Assembly: GCF_030160115.1 (NCBI RefSeq)
Contig: NZ_BSNS01000024.1
Coordinates: 434,001 to 498,000, forward strand
Reading direction: 5' to 3'
Length of the DNA stretch: 64,000 nucleotides
From: Devosia nitrariae
GTDB taxonomy: Bacteria; Pseudomonadota; Alphaproteobacteria; Rhizobiales; Devosiaceae
The position numbers were made by a program, and so were the translations under genes. Each line of letters starts with the position of its first letter. Position 1 is the stretch's first letter. The notes under the pieces are model-generated. The model worked only from the letters and a program-made list of their open reading frames with translations. It had not been told where the DNA came from and ran no database searches. This document shows positions 20,541-29,506 of this stretch, piece after piece.

Positions 20541-21143
20541 ATGATCCGTCCATGGCTTTGCGCTTTGCCGCTCCTCGGTGCGTTGATTGGCACTCCCTGC
20601 GCCGACGAACTCGACAAGCAAGCGGAAAAGGTATTCGCAGCAAGCTATGGCGAACGGTGCACATGGTACGTCGAAGACGAGGAGAGACCGGCGCCGGAGC
20701 GTTATAGCTTTTCCTATCCCGGCTACGATGAGCAGACAGACGAGGTTACGGTCTTTCGCTACTTCTGCATGAGCGGGGCCTATAATGTAATCCATGCCTA
20801 TCTCATTGCCAGGGAACATGACGCCGTCTTGCCTCTGCAGTTCCCTGCGCCGGACTTCGATGCCAAAATGGAGAATGACAGCCTGGAAGCCGCGCTCGAT
20901 AGCCTGACCGTGACGGGCATGACCGTGGAGCCGGTGCTGGTCAATTCCGAGATCGACGCGGAAACGGGCACGATCAGGAGTTTCAGCCTCTGGCGGGGCC
21001 TCGGCGATGCGAGCTCGAGCGGAACCTGGGAACTGGCGGAGGACCATTATGTCCTCACCCACTACGAAGTCGACCCGAGCTATGACTCTGAGATGAATCC
21101 GGTGGTGGCGGTGGACTTCCCGTCGCCGCCCGTCACACCGTAG
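20541..21143 (+). CDS. Exported DUF1176-like protein
   Basis: 200-aa protein with an N-terminal signal peptide (MIRPWLCALPLLGALIGTPCA). The mature part has ERCTWYV, a VFRYFCMSGAYN segment and WELAEDHYVLTHYEVD, which fit the DUF1176 family of small periplasmic proteins of unknown function. The start is supported by AGGGAAA about 6 bases upstream. The longer open frame to 20421 is not used. A short gene of the DUF1801 family follows after 16 bases, probably in one unit. Confidence 0.75.
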   Translation: MIRPWLCALPLLGALIGTPCADELDKQAEKVFAASYGERCTWYVEDEERPAPERYSFSYPGYDEQTDEVTVFRYFCMSGAYNVIHAYLIAREHDAVLPLQFPAPDFDAKMENDSLEAALDSLTVTGMTVEPVLVNSEIDAETGTIRSFSLWRGLGDASSSGTWELAEDHYVLTHYEVDPSYDSEMNPVVAVDFPSPPVTP

Positions 21144-21159
21144 ATTGCGGGAGGCGCCG

Positions 21160-21591
21160 ATGGCCGGGCAAAAGACGGTTCCAACATCGACCGACATCGA
21201 CAGCTTCATCGCCGCCATTCCGGACGAGCGCCGGCGCGCCGATGCGCAAACGCTCGTCGAGCTGATGGGTCGGGTGACCGGTGAACCGCCGATCCTCTGG
21301 GGCTCGATGGTCGGATTCGGGCGCTATCACTACAGGTACGCGAGCGGACACGAAGGGGATACCTTCCTCATCGGTTTCGCGCCGCGCAAGAACGAGTTCA
21401 GCATCTATCTGAGTTGCCTCGAGGCGTCGGAGAATGAGGAATGTGCCGACTTGTTCGCCCGACTTGGCAAGCACCGCATGGGCAAGGGATGCCTCTACGT
21501 CAACAAGATCGCTGATATCGACCTCAACGTACTGCAGGACCTCGTGCGCGTGTCGATCGCGACGATCGAAAGGATGTATCCCAGCAAATAG
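21160..21591 (+). CDS. DUF1801 domain protein
   Basis: 143-aa protein of the DUF1801 (YdhG-like) family: DIDSFIAAIPDERRRADAQTLVELMGRVTGE, ILWGSMVGFGRYHYRYASG, then FLIGFAPRKNEFSIYL and GKGCLYVNKIADIDLNVLQDLV. These are small proteins of unknown role, often in stress-related gene sets. The start is the ATG at 21160, with GGGAGG 6 bases upstream. A strong hairpin follows the stop. Confidence 0.88.
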   Translation: MAGQKTVPTSTDIDSFIAAIPDERRRADAQTLVELMGRVTGEPPILWGSMVGFGRYHYRYASGHEGDTFLIGFAPRKNEFSIYLSCLEASENEECADLFARLGKHRMGKGCLYVNKIADIDLNVLQDLVRVSIATIERMYPSK

Positions 21592-21918
21592 AAAGGGCCA
21601 CGTCGCATCTCTGCAGGCGTGGCCCCAAATGGGAAGAGTTTCACCGCGCTGTTGAGGGCTTGGGGGACAAGCGGTGAAAGGAACTTCCCTCATTCACCGG
21701 TGCATGGGTCGCTTGCTTGGCCAGTGAACTGCATTCAAGATGGTGCGCGAATACGGCAGGAAAAGAGCCATCACCGAAAGGTGAATGTCATTTTTGCCAG
21801 CCGTCGCGGCTTGCCGCCGCCCGTGATTGCTGGCATGCCGGATGCACAAGGCGAAATCCGCGATAATCCCCGCACTTACCGGAGACGAGGGCCGCCAGCC
21901 GGCCTCGATGAGACACCG
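21592..21918. other. Gene-free stretch before amn
   Basis: 327 bases hold the hairpin at 21595-21625 and presumably the amn promoter. The amn frame stays open throughout, but this upstream translation shows nothing like the AMP nucleosidase family, so I do not count it as coding. No RNA gene is seen. Confidence 0.5.
21595..21625 (+). terminator. Hairpin after the DUF1801 gene
   Basis: GGGCCACG and CGTGGCCC form a perfect 8-bp stem around a 15-base loop, starting 3 bases after the stop codon. No T-run follows on the plus strand, so it is a hairpin with a probable but not certain terminator role. Confidence 0.45.
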
Positions 21919-23394
21919 ATGACGACCATCAGCCCGCCCCCGCTCGAAAAGAAGTCATTCACAGAACCGGCCGCGGCCTGGGAGTATCTGGCCCATATCT
22001 ATCACCGCAACACCGCGTTCGTGCGCGATAAGCTCGAAAAGCTCAGCCGGGGCATCGTTCCCGAGGGGCGGGTGCGAGCGTGCTATCCGCAGGTCGAGGT
22101 GCGCTCGACGAGTTTCGGCAAGAGCGAGTCTACCCTGCCCTACGGATATCTGCATACTCCCGGCATCTACCGCACGACGGTGACGGCGCCCGAACTCTTC
22201 CGCACTTATTACGAGGAGCAGTTCGCCGTTATTCTCAAGAACCACGGCGGCACGATCGACATCGGGGAGTCGCAAACGCCTGTTCCCCTGCACTTCGCGC
22301 TGGCCGCCAACGCGCAGATCGACGGTGCGGCACTCGCCGGGCAGGGCCTTCCGTTGCGCGACGTGTTCGATGCTCCCGACCTCACCCATACCGACGACGA
22401 GATCGCCAACGGCACGTTCGTGCCGCCCTATGGCGGGCCCTACCCGCTGGCCGCGTTCACCGCGCCGCGCGTCGACTATTCGCTCTACCGGCTCAACCAC
22501 TATACGGGCACGGAAGCGGAGCACTTCCAGAACTTCGTGATCTTTACCAACTACGCGTTCTATATCGACGAGTTCTGCCGGGTAGCCTACGAGCACATGA
22601 AGGCCGGGCACCCGCACTATGACAGCTTCGTCGAGCCCGGCAACTTCGTCACGCTGAACTCCCGGCTGGGCGGCGGCACCGTCGGGGCGCCGGCGGGGCG
22701 CACGCCGCAGATGCCTGCCTATCACCTGAAGGCAGGCCGCAGCCGCGGCATCACCATGATCAATATCGGCGTCGGCCCTTCGAACGCCAAGACGATCACC
22801 GATCACATCGCGGTATTGAGGCCCCATGCATGGATCATGCTTGGGCACTGCGCGGGCCTCAGGAATTCCCAGGAGCTGGGCGACTACGTGCTGGCGCACG
22901 CTTATGTACGTGAGGACCACGTGCTCGATGCAGATCTTCCGCTCTCGGTGCCGATCCCGGCACTCGCCGAGGTGCAGGTGGCACTCGAGGAGGCCGTGCG
23001 GGACGTAACCCAGCTCGAGGGGCTCGAGACCAAACGGATCATGCGTACCGGAACGGTAGCGACGTTCGACAACCGCAACTGGGAGCTGCGTGACCAGGTC
23101 GAGATCATCCGGCGCCTCTCGCAGTCACGCGCCATCGCGCTCGATATGGAGAGCGCGACGATCGCGGCCAACGGCTTCCGCTTCCGCGTGCCTTACGGCA
23201 CGCTGCTCTGCGTCTCCGATAAGCCGCTGCATGGGGAATTGAAGCTGCCCGGCATGGCCTCGGATTTTTACCGCACGCAGGTCAACCGGCACTTGCTCAT
23301 CGGGCTCAAAGCCATGGAGATCCTGCGCGACCAGCCGGCTGAGCGGCTGCATTCGAGGAAGCTCAGGAGCTTTGCCGAGACGGCGTTCCAGTAG
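21919..23394 (+). CDS. amn: AMP nucleosidase
   Basis: 491-aa cytosolic enzyme that splits AMP into adenine and ribose-5-phosphate, adjusting the adenylate pool. The N-terminal AMP-nucleosidase domain begins at AAAWEYLAHIYHRNT; the C-terminal nucleoside phosphorylase-like domain carries INIGVGPSNAKTITDHIAVLRPHAW, LGHCAGLR and IALDMESATIAANG. The length is normal when translation starts at the ATG at 21919 (MTTISPPP). The 3' end overlaps the oppositely oriented oxidoreductase gene by 32 bases. Confidence 0.95.
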   Translation: MTTISPPPLEKKSFTEPAAAWEYLAHIYHRNTAFVRDKLEKLSRGIVPEGRVRACYPQVEVRSTSFGKSESTLPYGYLHTPGIYRTTVTAPELFRTYYEEQFAVILKNHGGTIDIGESQTPVPLHFALAANAQIDGAALAGQGLPLRDVFDAPDLTHTDDEIANGTFVPPYGGPYPLAAFTAPRVDYSLYRLNHYTGTEAEHFQNFVIFTNYAFYIDEFCRVAYEHMKAGHPHYDSFVEPGNFVTLNSRLGGGTVGAPAGRTPQMPAYHLKAGRSRGITMINIGVGPSNAKTITDHIAVLRPHAWIMLGHCAGLRNSQELGDYVLAHAYVREDHVLDADLPLSVPIPALAEVQVALEEAVRDVTQLEGLETKRIMRTGTVATFDNRNWELRDQVEIIRRLSQSRAIALDMESATIAANGFRFRVPYGTLLCVSDKPLHGELKLPGMASDFYRTQVNRHLLIGLKAMEILRDQPAERLHSRKLRSFAETAFQ

Positions 23395-24364
23395 CCTCAG
23401 GCGTCGGCATGGTGATGACGACCTTGCCGATGGCAAGTCCATCGCCCAGCCGGCGGAGAGCCGCAGCGCCTTCGGCCAGGGGCCAGGTGCTGTCGATGAC
23501 GGGCTTCAGTTCCCCTTTCACGCACCGGGCGGCGAGGTCGTCGAGGTCGGCAACGGCCGGCTTGTGCATGAGGAGTTCGAGACGCTGGCCGTGCTTGCGG
23601 CCGACCATCGAACCGAGTGCGGCGACCTGCAGGAGCGTGCCGATGCTGCCGCCAATGACCACTAGGTGGCCGCCCGGCGTCAAGACACGGGAAAAGGCGA
23701 ACACCGAGCGGCGGGCCACGACGTCGAGCACGAGATCGTAGCGTTCGCCTTCGGCCGTGAAATCGTCCTCGCGATAGTCGATGAAGCGGTCGGCACCGAG
23801 AGCGAGGAGCGTCTCGCGCTTTTCGGCACAGTCGACGGCCGTGACGTGAGCGCCGGCAGCCTTGGCGATCTGGATCGCGAAGGTGCCGACACCGCCTCCG
23901 GCACCGTTGAGAAGAACCCGATCGCCAGCTTTCAAGGCGCGTCTCTGCAGACCCTTCAGTGCCAGGAGCCCCGCCTGCGGCAGCGCCGCGGCTTCGGCGA
24001 AGCCGAGCGTGTCGGGCTTGAGGGCAAGGGCATCGGCTTTGGCCGCGACGTATTCGGCAAATCCGCCCCAATTGCCTTCGGAAAGGTCGCCGAATACAGC
24101 GTCACCGGGCTTCAGCCGCTCGACACCCGTTCCGACAGAAACGACGGTGCCGGCGATGTCGGCGCCGAGCACCTTGCGCGGTGGCTTAAAGGGACTGCCG
24201 ATGCGGCCGAGTGGCGAGCCGACCATCAGGTCCCAGTCCCAGGAATTGATCGAGGCGGCCACGATGCACACCAGCACTTCGCCGGCTTCCGGCTCGGGGA
24301 CGGGCACGTCCTCGAGCCGCAGAGTTTCCGGAGGGCCGTAGGCCGTGTAAATGAGCGCCTTCAC
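23363..24364 (-). CDS. NAD(P)-dependent alcohol dehydrogenase / quinone oxidoreductase (MDR family)
   Basis: 333-aa medium-chain dehydrogenase/reductase. The GroES-like N-domain has GADIAGTVVSVGTGVERLKPGDAVFG and the Rossmann site is NGAGGGVGTFAIQIAKAAGA. The catalytic zinc ligands of true alcohol dehydrogenases are not seen, which favours a zinc-less quinone-oxidoreductase type. The start is GTG at 24364, with GGGGAGG immediately upstream. It overlaps the end of amn on the other strand. The natural substrate is unknown. Confidence 0.88.
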   Translation of the reverse strand: MKALIYTAYGPPETLRLEDVPVPEPEAGEVLVCIVAASINSWDWDLMVGSPLGRIGSPFKPPRKVLGADIAGTVVSVGTGVERLKPGDAVFGDLSEGNWGGFAEYVAAKADALALKPDTLGFAEAAALPQAGLLALKGLQRRALKAGDRVLLNGAGGGVGTFAIQIAKAAGAHVTAVDCAEKRETLLALGADRFIDYREDDFTAEGERYDLVLDVVARRSVFAFSRVLTPGGHLVVIGGSIGTLLQVAALGSMVGRKHGQRLELLMHKPAVADLDDLAARCVKGELKPVIDSTWPLAEGAAALRRLGDGLAIGKVVITMPTPEATGTPSRQSS

Positions 24365-24383
24365 GGCCCCTCCCCAGCCGTCG

Positions 24384-25661
24384 TCAACGGCCCTTGACCA
24401 CTGAGAAGCCTGCGTACCTCGCCGACGAACCCAGCATTTCTTCAATGCGGATCAACTGGTTGTATTTGGCCAGCCGGTCCGAACGCGAGAGCGAGCCGGT
24501 CTTGATCTGACCGCAGTTCAGGGCGACGGCCAGGTCGGCGATGGTCGAATCCTCGGTTTCGCCCGAACGGTGCGACATCACCGAGGTATAGCCGGCGCGG
24601 TGGGCCGTATCGACGGCGTTCAGGGTCTCCGAGAGCGAACCGATCTGGTTGACCTTGACGAGGATCGAATTGGCCACGCCCATCTTGATGCCGGAGACGA
24701 GGCGCTCGGTGTTGGTGACGAAGAGATCGTCGCCGACGAGTTGCACGGTCTTGCCGATAGCGTCGGTCAGGTTCTTCCAGCCTTCCCAGTCATCCTCGGC
24801 CATGCCGTCCTCAATCGAGATGATCGGGAAGCGCGAGGCCAGGTCCTCGAGGAAGCGCACGTTCTCGTCCGAGGAGAGTGTCCTGCCCTCGCCTTCCATG
24901 ACGTACTTGCCCTCCTTGAAGTATTCGGTCGAAGCGCAGTCGAGACCGAGGAAGACGTCCTCACCGGGCCGGTACCCGGCCTTCTCGATGGAGGTCATGA
25001 TGAAACCGAGCGCATCTTCGGCGGATTTGAGGTTGGGCGCGAATCCGCCCTCGTCGCCAACGGCAGTGTTGTGACCCTTGGCAGCGAGCCCTTTCTTGAG
25101 CGTATGGAAGATCTCGGCGCCAATCCGCACGGCGTCGGCGATGCTCTCGGCACCGACGGGCAGGATCATGAATTCCTGCATGTCGATGGGATTGTCGGCG
25201 TGCTGGCCGCCATTGATGATGTTCATCATCGGCACCGGCAGGATATGGGCGTTGGGGCCGCCGATATAGCGGTAGAAGGGCAATTCGCTCGATTCGGCGG
25301 CCGCCTTGGCGACGGCCAGCGACACGCCGAGAATGGCATTGGCGCCAAGCTTGCCCTTGTTGTGGGTGCCGTCGAGCTCGATGAGCGTCTGGTCAAGCCC
25401 AAGCTGATCGAGGGCGTCGAGCCCCTGGATGGTGTCGGCGATCGCAGTGTTGACGTTCTCGACGGCCTTGGTGACGCCCTTGCCGAGATAGAGCTTACCG
25501 CCGTCACGCAATTCCACGGCCTCATGCGCGCCGGTCGACGCGCCCGAGGGGACCGCAGCGCGCCCGAAGCTGCCGTCATCGAGCACGACATCGACCTCGA
25601 CCGTCGGGTTACCCCGGCTGTCAAAGATCTGTCGGCCGGAAACGTGGATGATGGATGACAT
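24384..25661 (-). CDS. eno: Enolase
   Basis: 425-aa glycolytic enzyme converting 2-phosphoglycerate to phosphoenolpyruvate, also often part of the RNA degradosome. Family motifs: SGRQIFDSRGNPTVEVDV, PSGASTGAHEAVELRDG, the general-base region and the signature MSHRSGETEDSTIADLAVAL. The start is the ATG at 25661, with GGGAAGG 8 bases upstream. The MDR gene follows 19 bases after its stop and may be transcribed with it. Confidence 0.98.
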   Translation of the reverse strand: MSSIIHVSGRQIFDSRGNPTVEVDVVLDDGSFGRAAVPSGASTGAHEAVELRDGGKLYLGKGVTKAVENVNTAIADTIQGLDALDQLGLDQTLIELDGTHNKGKLGANAILGVSLAVAKAAAESSELPFYRYIGGPNAHILPVPMMNIINGGQHADNPIDMQEFMILPVGAESIADAVRIGAEIFHTLKKGLAAKGHNTAVGDEGGFAPNLKSAEDALGFIMTSIEKAGYRPGEDVFLGLDCASTEYFKEGKYVMEGEGRTLSSDENVRFLEDLASRFPIISIEDGMAEDDWEGWKNLTDAIGKTVQLVGDDLFVTNTERLVSGIKMGVANSILVKVNQIGSLSETLNAVDTAHRAGYTSVMSHRSGETEDSTIADLAVALNCGQIKTGSLSRSDRLAKYNQLIRIEEMLGSSARYAGFSVVKGR

Positions 25662-25762
25662 GAACAAGCCCTTCCCGCTGGATCACCTATGGTTTCGCAG
25701 CTTGTCTAGACGTGGTGTGTGACAAGGAAAAGAGGGCGCGGCAAAAAAAGCGGCGCTCACCG

Positions 25763-26719
25763 TCATTGCGCGACCTGACCATCGGAGATGAGCCAGGTCA
25801 CCGCCTCCTCGACCGCCTCAAGCGAGGTGTAGCGCGGCTGATAGCCGATGCGTGTGCGAGCTTTGTCGATCGAGCAGTTGGGACTGCGGGCGATGTGATC
25901 CCAGGTGGCCCGAGCTTCGTCTGGATCCTGACGTTTGGCCCACTCCTCGAAGGGCTCGAAGACCAGATCGGGCTTTTGTCCGAACCAGGCAGCCATGGCT
26001 TCAGCATAGCCGCGCAGGGTCATGGCGGCGGGCGAGACGGCATGGAACGCCTCGCCTATCGAAGCCGCCCAGTTGGAGATGGCGCACATGAAGACCTGTG
26101 CCACGTCATCGGCATGGACGTGATGGACCGTCTCCATCCCGAAATTGGGCAGCGCCAGCTGTTCCCCTCGCGCCAGGGTTGTGAAGACCCCGGGATTGAA
26201 GTGACCGGCGGGATTGAGCGGCGCCCAGCCCGGGCCGACGATGTGGCCGGGATGGACGATGGTCGCGGGAAAGCCATGGCGACGCGCCTTGGCGAGAAGG
26301 AAGCTTTCTATGGCGGCCTTGTGGGTGCCGTATTCGCCGAACGGGTTCTTGGCGATATCCTCGGGCGTCGGCACAACCGTCGCGTGGCCGTGTGTCCAGA
26401 TCGTTCCGGTATGGAGAAAGTGCTGGACCGACCCGTCCAGTGCTTCCACCAGATGCTGCGCGCTTTTAAGCGTGAAGCAGATCATGTCGATGACGATGTC
26501 GGCGTTGAGGTCCTTGATCCGCGAGCCGAACTTTCCTTCCTTCTCCAGTGCGGACCGGTCGAGCACGACGTGCTCCACCTCCGCCCAGGAACTGGCAGGC
26601 CTGTAAGGCCGGGAGCTGCCGCGGGTGACCGCCACGACCTCGTGCCCGGCGGTAACGAGCCTCGGCACCAGGTAGGTCCCGATGTGACCGGTCGCTCCGA
26701 TGACGACAACACGCGCCAT
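25763..26719 (-). CDS. NAD-dependent epimerase/dehydratase family protein (extended SDR)
   Basis: 318-aa nucleotide-binding oxidoreductase. The N-terminal Rossmann motif is VVIGATGHIGTYLVPRL and the YxxxK active site is YGTHKAAIE, in a family of NAD-dependent epimerases/reductases. GGAGGAG lies 7 bases before the ATG at 26719. It belongs to the accessory block between eno and pyrG. The substrate is not readable from sequence; a sugar nucleotide or a small aldehyde are both possible. Confidence 0.85.
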   Translation of the reverse strand: MARVVVIGATGHIGTYLVPRLVTAGHEVVAVTRGSSRPYRPASSWAEVEHVVLDRSALEKEGKFGSRIKDLNADIVIDMICFTLKSAQHLVEALDGSVQHFLHTGTIWTHGHATVVPTPEDIAKNPFGEYGTHKAAIESFLLAKARRHGFPATIVHPGHIVGPGWAPLNPAGHFNPGVFTTLARGEQLALPNFGMETVHHVHADDVAQVFMCAISNWAASIGEAFHAVSPAAMTLRGYAEAMAAWFGQKPDLVFEPFEEWAKRQDPDEARATWDHIARSPNCSIDKARTRIGYQPRYTSLEAVEEAVTWLISDGQVAQ

Positions 26720-26851
26720 GTCATTCTCCTCCAAAGATCAGGTGCACCGAAACTAATGCCGACTCGTAGGCGTGCAAAGCGGCGACTCCAGTCTCGCCAA
26801 CGCGCCGGATTATCGTTAATACTCGCTGCACAAATCCCGGAGGAGCTGCAA

Positions 26852-27283
26852 GTGTCCAAACCCCTCGTCAAGCAAATCGCCCATGTCTGCATCTTCGCCC
26901 ACGACCTCGACGAGACCGAGGCATTCTACCATGACGTCCTGGGAGTCCCCACGGCCTTCACGTTCCTCAGGGGCGAGAAATCGATCGGTTATTACCTCGA
27001 TTTCGGCGGGCGCAGTTTCATCGAAGTCTTCCAGAAGACCGAATCGAGCTTTGCCGAGAACAACCAGATCAACCATATCTGCATCGAAACCGAAGACCTC
27101 GACGCGCTGGTCGCCCATGTGCGCGCCAAAGGCGTCGAGATCACCGACAAGAAGCTCGGCGTCGACGGCACTTGGCAGGCCTGGACCAAGGATCCCAATG
27201 GGGTCAAGCTCGAGATCTTCCAATATACCGACAAAAGCCAGCAGTTCGTGCCGCATGGTGGGGAGTGCCAGGTGAACTGGTAG
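26852..27283 (+). CDS. VOC family (lactoylglutathione lyase-like) protein
   Basis: 143-aa VOC-fold protein. The first half has IAHVCIFAHDLDETEAFYHDVLG with the His metal ligand, and the second has INHICIETEDLDALVAHVRAKGVEI and DPNGVKLEIFQYT with the Glu ligand. The GTG at 26852 is the start, with CGGAGGAG about 8 bases upstream. It is transcribed away from the SDR epimerase; the shared 132-base spacer must hold both promoters. The reaction is unknown. Confidence 0.85.
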   Translation: MSKPLVKQIAHVCIFAHDLDETEAFYHDVLGVPTAFTFLRGEKSIGYYLDFGGRSFIEVFQKTESSFAENNQINHICIETEDLDALVAHVRAKGVEITDKKLGVDGTWQAWTKDPNGVKLEIFQYTDKSQQFVPHGGECQVNW

Positions 27284-27361
27284 GTGTCGGGTAGGAATTC
27301 GCTTTACCTCAATCGCGACTGAGGTCGTAGAAGCGGGGATCGATAGGTCGAGGAGTTCTCG

Positions 27362-28291
27362 ATGACGACGATTCTAACAGACGACGACCTCTTCAGCCCC
27401 GCGCTCATGCCGGCGGCGATCGAAGCGGTGGAGTCGGCCTTGAAGGCGCGTGCGGCCGGGAATTTCGTCTCTCCCCCTCGCCATGCCGTCGCGTTCGGCA
27501 ATCGCGGCGAGCTCCACTTCACCACCGGCGGCAGCCTGGCAGACGCCGGACATGCCGGCTTTCGCGTCTACGACACGTTCGCGGGCGGCGGTACGCACAC
27601 GCAGATCGTTGCCGTTTGGTCGCTGGGTTCGGCCGAACTTGAATGCATCGTTCTGGGGTCACGGCTGGGAGAAATCCGCACCGGCGCGATCGGCGGGGTC
27701 GCCATCCGCCACATGAGCGCACCCGATGCTGAGACCGTCGGGATAATCGGCAGCGGCCGACAGGCCCGCATGCAGCTTGAAGCTGCCGCTGCGGTGAGAC
27801 GTTTGCGTTCGGTACGCGTGTTCAGCCCGAACCCCGCCAACCGAGAGCGTTTTGCCAAGGAGATGGGCGAGCGGCTGAACCTGTCCATCCAACCAGTTGC
27901 CGCGGCCAGGGACGCCGTGGACGACGTCGAAATCGTCATCTGCGCGACGACGAGCCGTAGTCACGTCCTGGAAGCTGGCTGGCTGCGTCCCGATGCCCAT
28001 GTCTCCACTGTGGGGCCCAAGACGGTCGACGGTCACGAAATCGGACTGGATGTCGCCGAATGGGCCCGCACCATCGCCACCGATTCTCCCGAACAGACCC
28101 AGGCCTATCGACCGCAGTTCTTTCTGGATGGATCAAGACACTCGAAGCGCATCGCCGACCTCTCGCGACTGCTCGACGGATCGCTGCGTACACGTTCGTA
28201 CCGAAATGAATCGACACTTTTCTGCTCGGTTGGCCTCGCCGGCACCGAGGTGCTGGTCGCCGCCGCTCTACTGCCTCTGATCGGCACATAG
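27362..28291 (+). CDS. Ornithine cyclodeaminase/mu-crystallin family protein
   Basis: 309-aa NAD-binding protein. The mu-crystallin type Rossmann motif VGIIGSGRQARMQLEAAAAVR is followed by VRVFSPNPANRERFAKEM and VICATTSRSHVLEAGWLRPDAHVSTVGPKT. The N-terminus (MTTILTDDDL) fits the family start. Members include ornithine cyclodeaminase, alanine dehydrogenase and imine reductases, so the substrate cannot be assigned. It stands 78 bases after the VOC gene, perhaps in one transcript with it. Confidence 0.87.
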   Translation: MTTILTDDDLFSPALMPAAIEAVESALKARAAGNFVSPPRHAVAFGNRGELHFTTGGSLADAGHAGFRVYDTFAGGGTHTQIVAVWSLGSAELECIVLGSRLGEIRTGAIGGVAIRHMSAPDAETVGIIGSGRQARMQLEAAAAVRRLRSVRVFSPNPANRERFAKEMGERLNLSIQPVAAARDAVDDVEIVICATTSRSHVLEAGWLRPDAHVSTVGPKTVDGHEIGLDVAEWARTIATDSPEQTQAYRPQFFLDGSRHSKRIADLSRLLDGSLRTRSYRNESTLFCSVGLAGTEVLVAAALLPLIGT

Positions 28292-28293
28292 GC

Positions 28294-28470
28294 CTACTCG
28301 TCGCGCTTGTGCGCCTCGATCCGCTTGTTGGCCAGGGTCTTTTGAGCTTCCTCGCGCTCACGCTCGGCTTTGGTACGGCCGAACCTGACACGGTTCTCGG
28401 CGGCCGTTACCTCCTTTTCGGAGCGAGCCTTCTGTTTACGCGCCCGGCGCAGGTTCACGATGTCGGCCAT
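28294..28470 (-). CDS. DUF4169 family protein
   Basis: 58-aa basic protein, MADIVNLRRARKQKARSEKE onward, with a coiled, charged middle (RVRFGRTKAERERE). This is the pattern of DUF4169, a family of small proteins known from alphaproteobacteria, of unknown function. GGAGA lies about 9 bases before the ATG at 28470; the frame could be extended to 28497 but without the family start. It lies between the cyclodeaminase-like gene (convergent) and the PhyH gene. Confidence 0.8.
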   Translation of the reverse strand: MADIVNLRRARKQKARSEKEVTAAENRVRFGRTKAEREREEAQKTLANKRIEAHKRDE

Positions 28471-28500
28471 AGAACGTCTCCGGTTTACCGGCAGCATAGC

Positions 28501-29415
28501 CTAGAGCATGTCGTCGAGCGACCAGTGGTTGGCCCAGCGCGGATCGATCTCATCGCGCACGTTCTGGTAGCGGATATCGCAGGAAAGGCGAACGCGGCCT
28601 TCCTCGTCCTCGTTGATGGTGGCGGCGTGGATCATGTACGGGCTGTGTAGGACGACGTCTCCGGCATCGTAGTCAGCAACGAGCCAGCGCGCATCGAAGC
28701 GCTCAGCCATGTCGGGCAGGTCCTTGGAGACCCATCCGCCTTCGGTCATGTTCCTGTTGTAGGCGCTGATGCGCTCCTCGGGTGAAAGGTCGGCATTGGC
28801 TTCCGAGAATTCGCGCTCCATGTCGACGCCGAGGGCGTGAGACCCTTCCAGATAGACAAGACCGCCCATCTTGCAGGGAATGTCGCCAATAGGAATCCAG
28901 GCGGTGACGATGCGGTCCGTGCCACCGCGTAGGTAGACGAGGTCGTAGTGGGCGGGCGTCGAGCCCGGCGAATGCGGGAGCGTGTAGCGCAGAAGCTTGC
29001 GCTTGTGGAGGTAGGAGACCCCGTCCAGGAAGGCATCCATAAAGCGAAAGAGCCGCGGTTGTACGCAAAAAGACTCGAAAGCGGCCGAGCGCACGATCTC
29101 CATCAGCAGCTTATTGACCGTGTCCCGCCCCGGCGGTTCGGCGGCCGCTATCCCGACTACCGGATCCGTGTCCGGCGCGAGGAGGCCGGCCTCATTGAGG
29201 TGGGAAAGCGTTCGGGCGCGGAATGCCAGCACCTCGTCACGATCGAGGACACCCTTGAGCCAGAGGTAGCCGTCGCGACGGTAAGTCGCGAGGAGGTTCT
29301 CAAGATCGTCACCGGGATCACTGGGCGTGAGATGGCCAATGCGGATGGGCGCGGTGGAGAGCGCCCTGCCCCCGGCGCGCAGCATCGGCATCGTCAAATG
29401 GTTCTGAGTTGCCAT
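28501..29415 (-). CDS. Phytanoyl-CoA dioxygenase (PhyH) family protein
   Basis: About 304 aa, Fe(II)/2-oxoglutarate-dependent oxygenase fold. The HxD iron site is AHYDLVYLRGG, and the distal His with the 2-oxoglutarate Arg is MIHAATINEDEEGRVRLS. The N-terminal start is uncertain: I use the ATG at 29415, but 29436 and 29391 are possible and none has a clear ribosome site. It runs opposite to the AraC-type regulator at 29507, which is the usual arrangement for a regulated gene pair. The substrate is unknown. Confidence 0.8.
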   Translation of the reverse strand: MATQNHLTMPMLRAGGRALSTAPIRIGHLTPSDPGDDLENLLATYRRDGYLWLKGVLDRDEVLAFRARTLSHLNEAGLLAPDTDPVVGIAAAEPPGRDTVNKLLMEIVRSAAFESFCVQPRLFRFMDAFLDGVSYLHKRKLLRYTLPHSPGSTPAHYDLVYLRGGTDRIVTAWIPIGDIPCKMGGLVYLEGSHALGVDMEREFSEANADLSPEERISAYNRNMTEGGWVSKDLPDMAERFDARWLVADYDAGDVVLHSPYMIHAATINEDEEGRVRLSCDIRYQNVRDEIDPRWANHWSLDDML

Positions 29416-29506
29416 CGCATACAACAATTCGATCATGTTTGTAGGTACGCCAATAGGCGAGATCTTCTTGTTGCATTGGGTGGAAGTAAATGGACATAAC
29501 CGAGAG

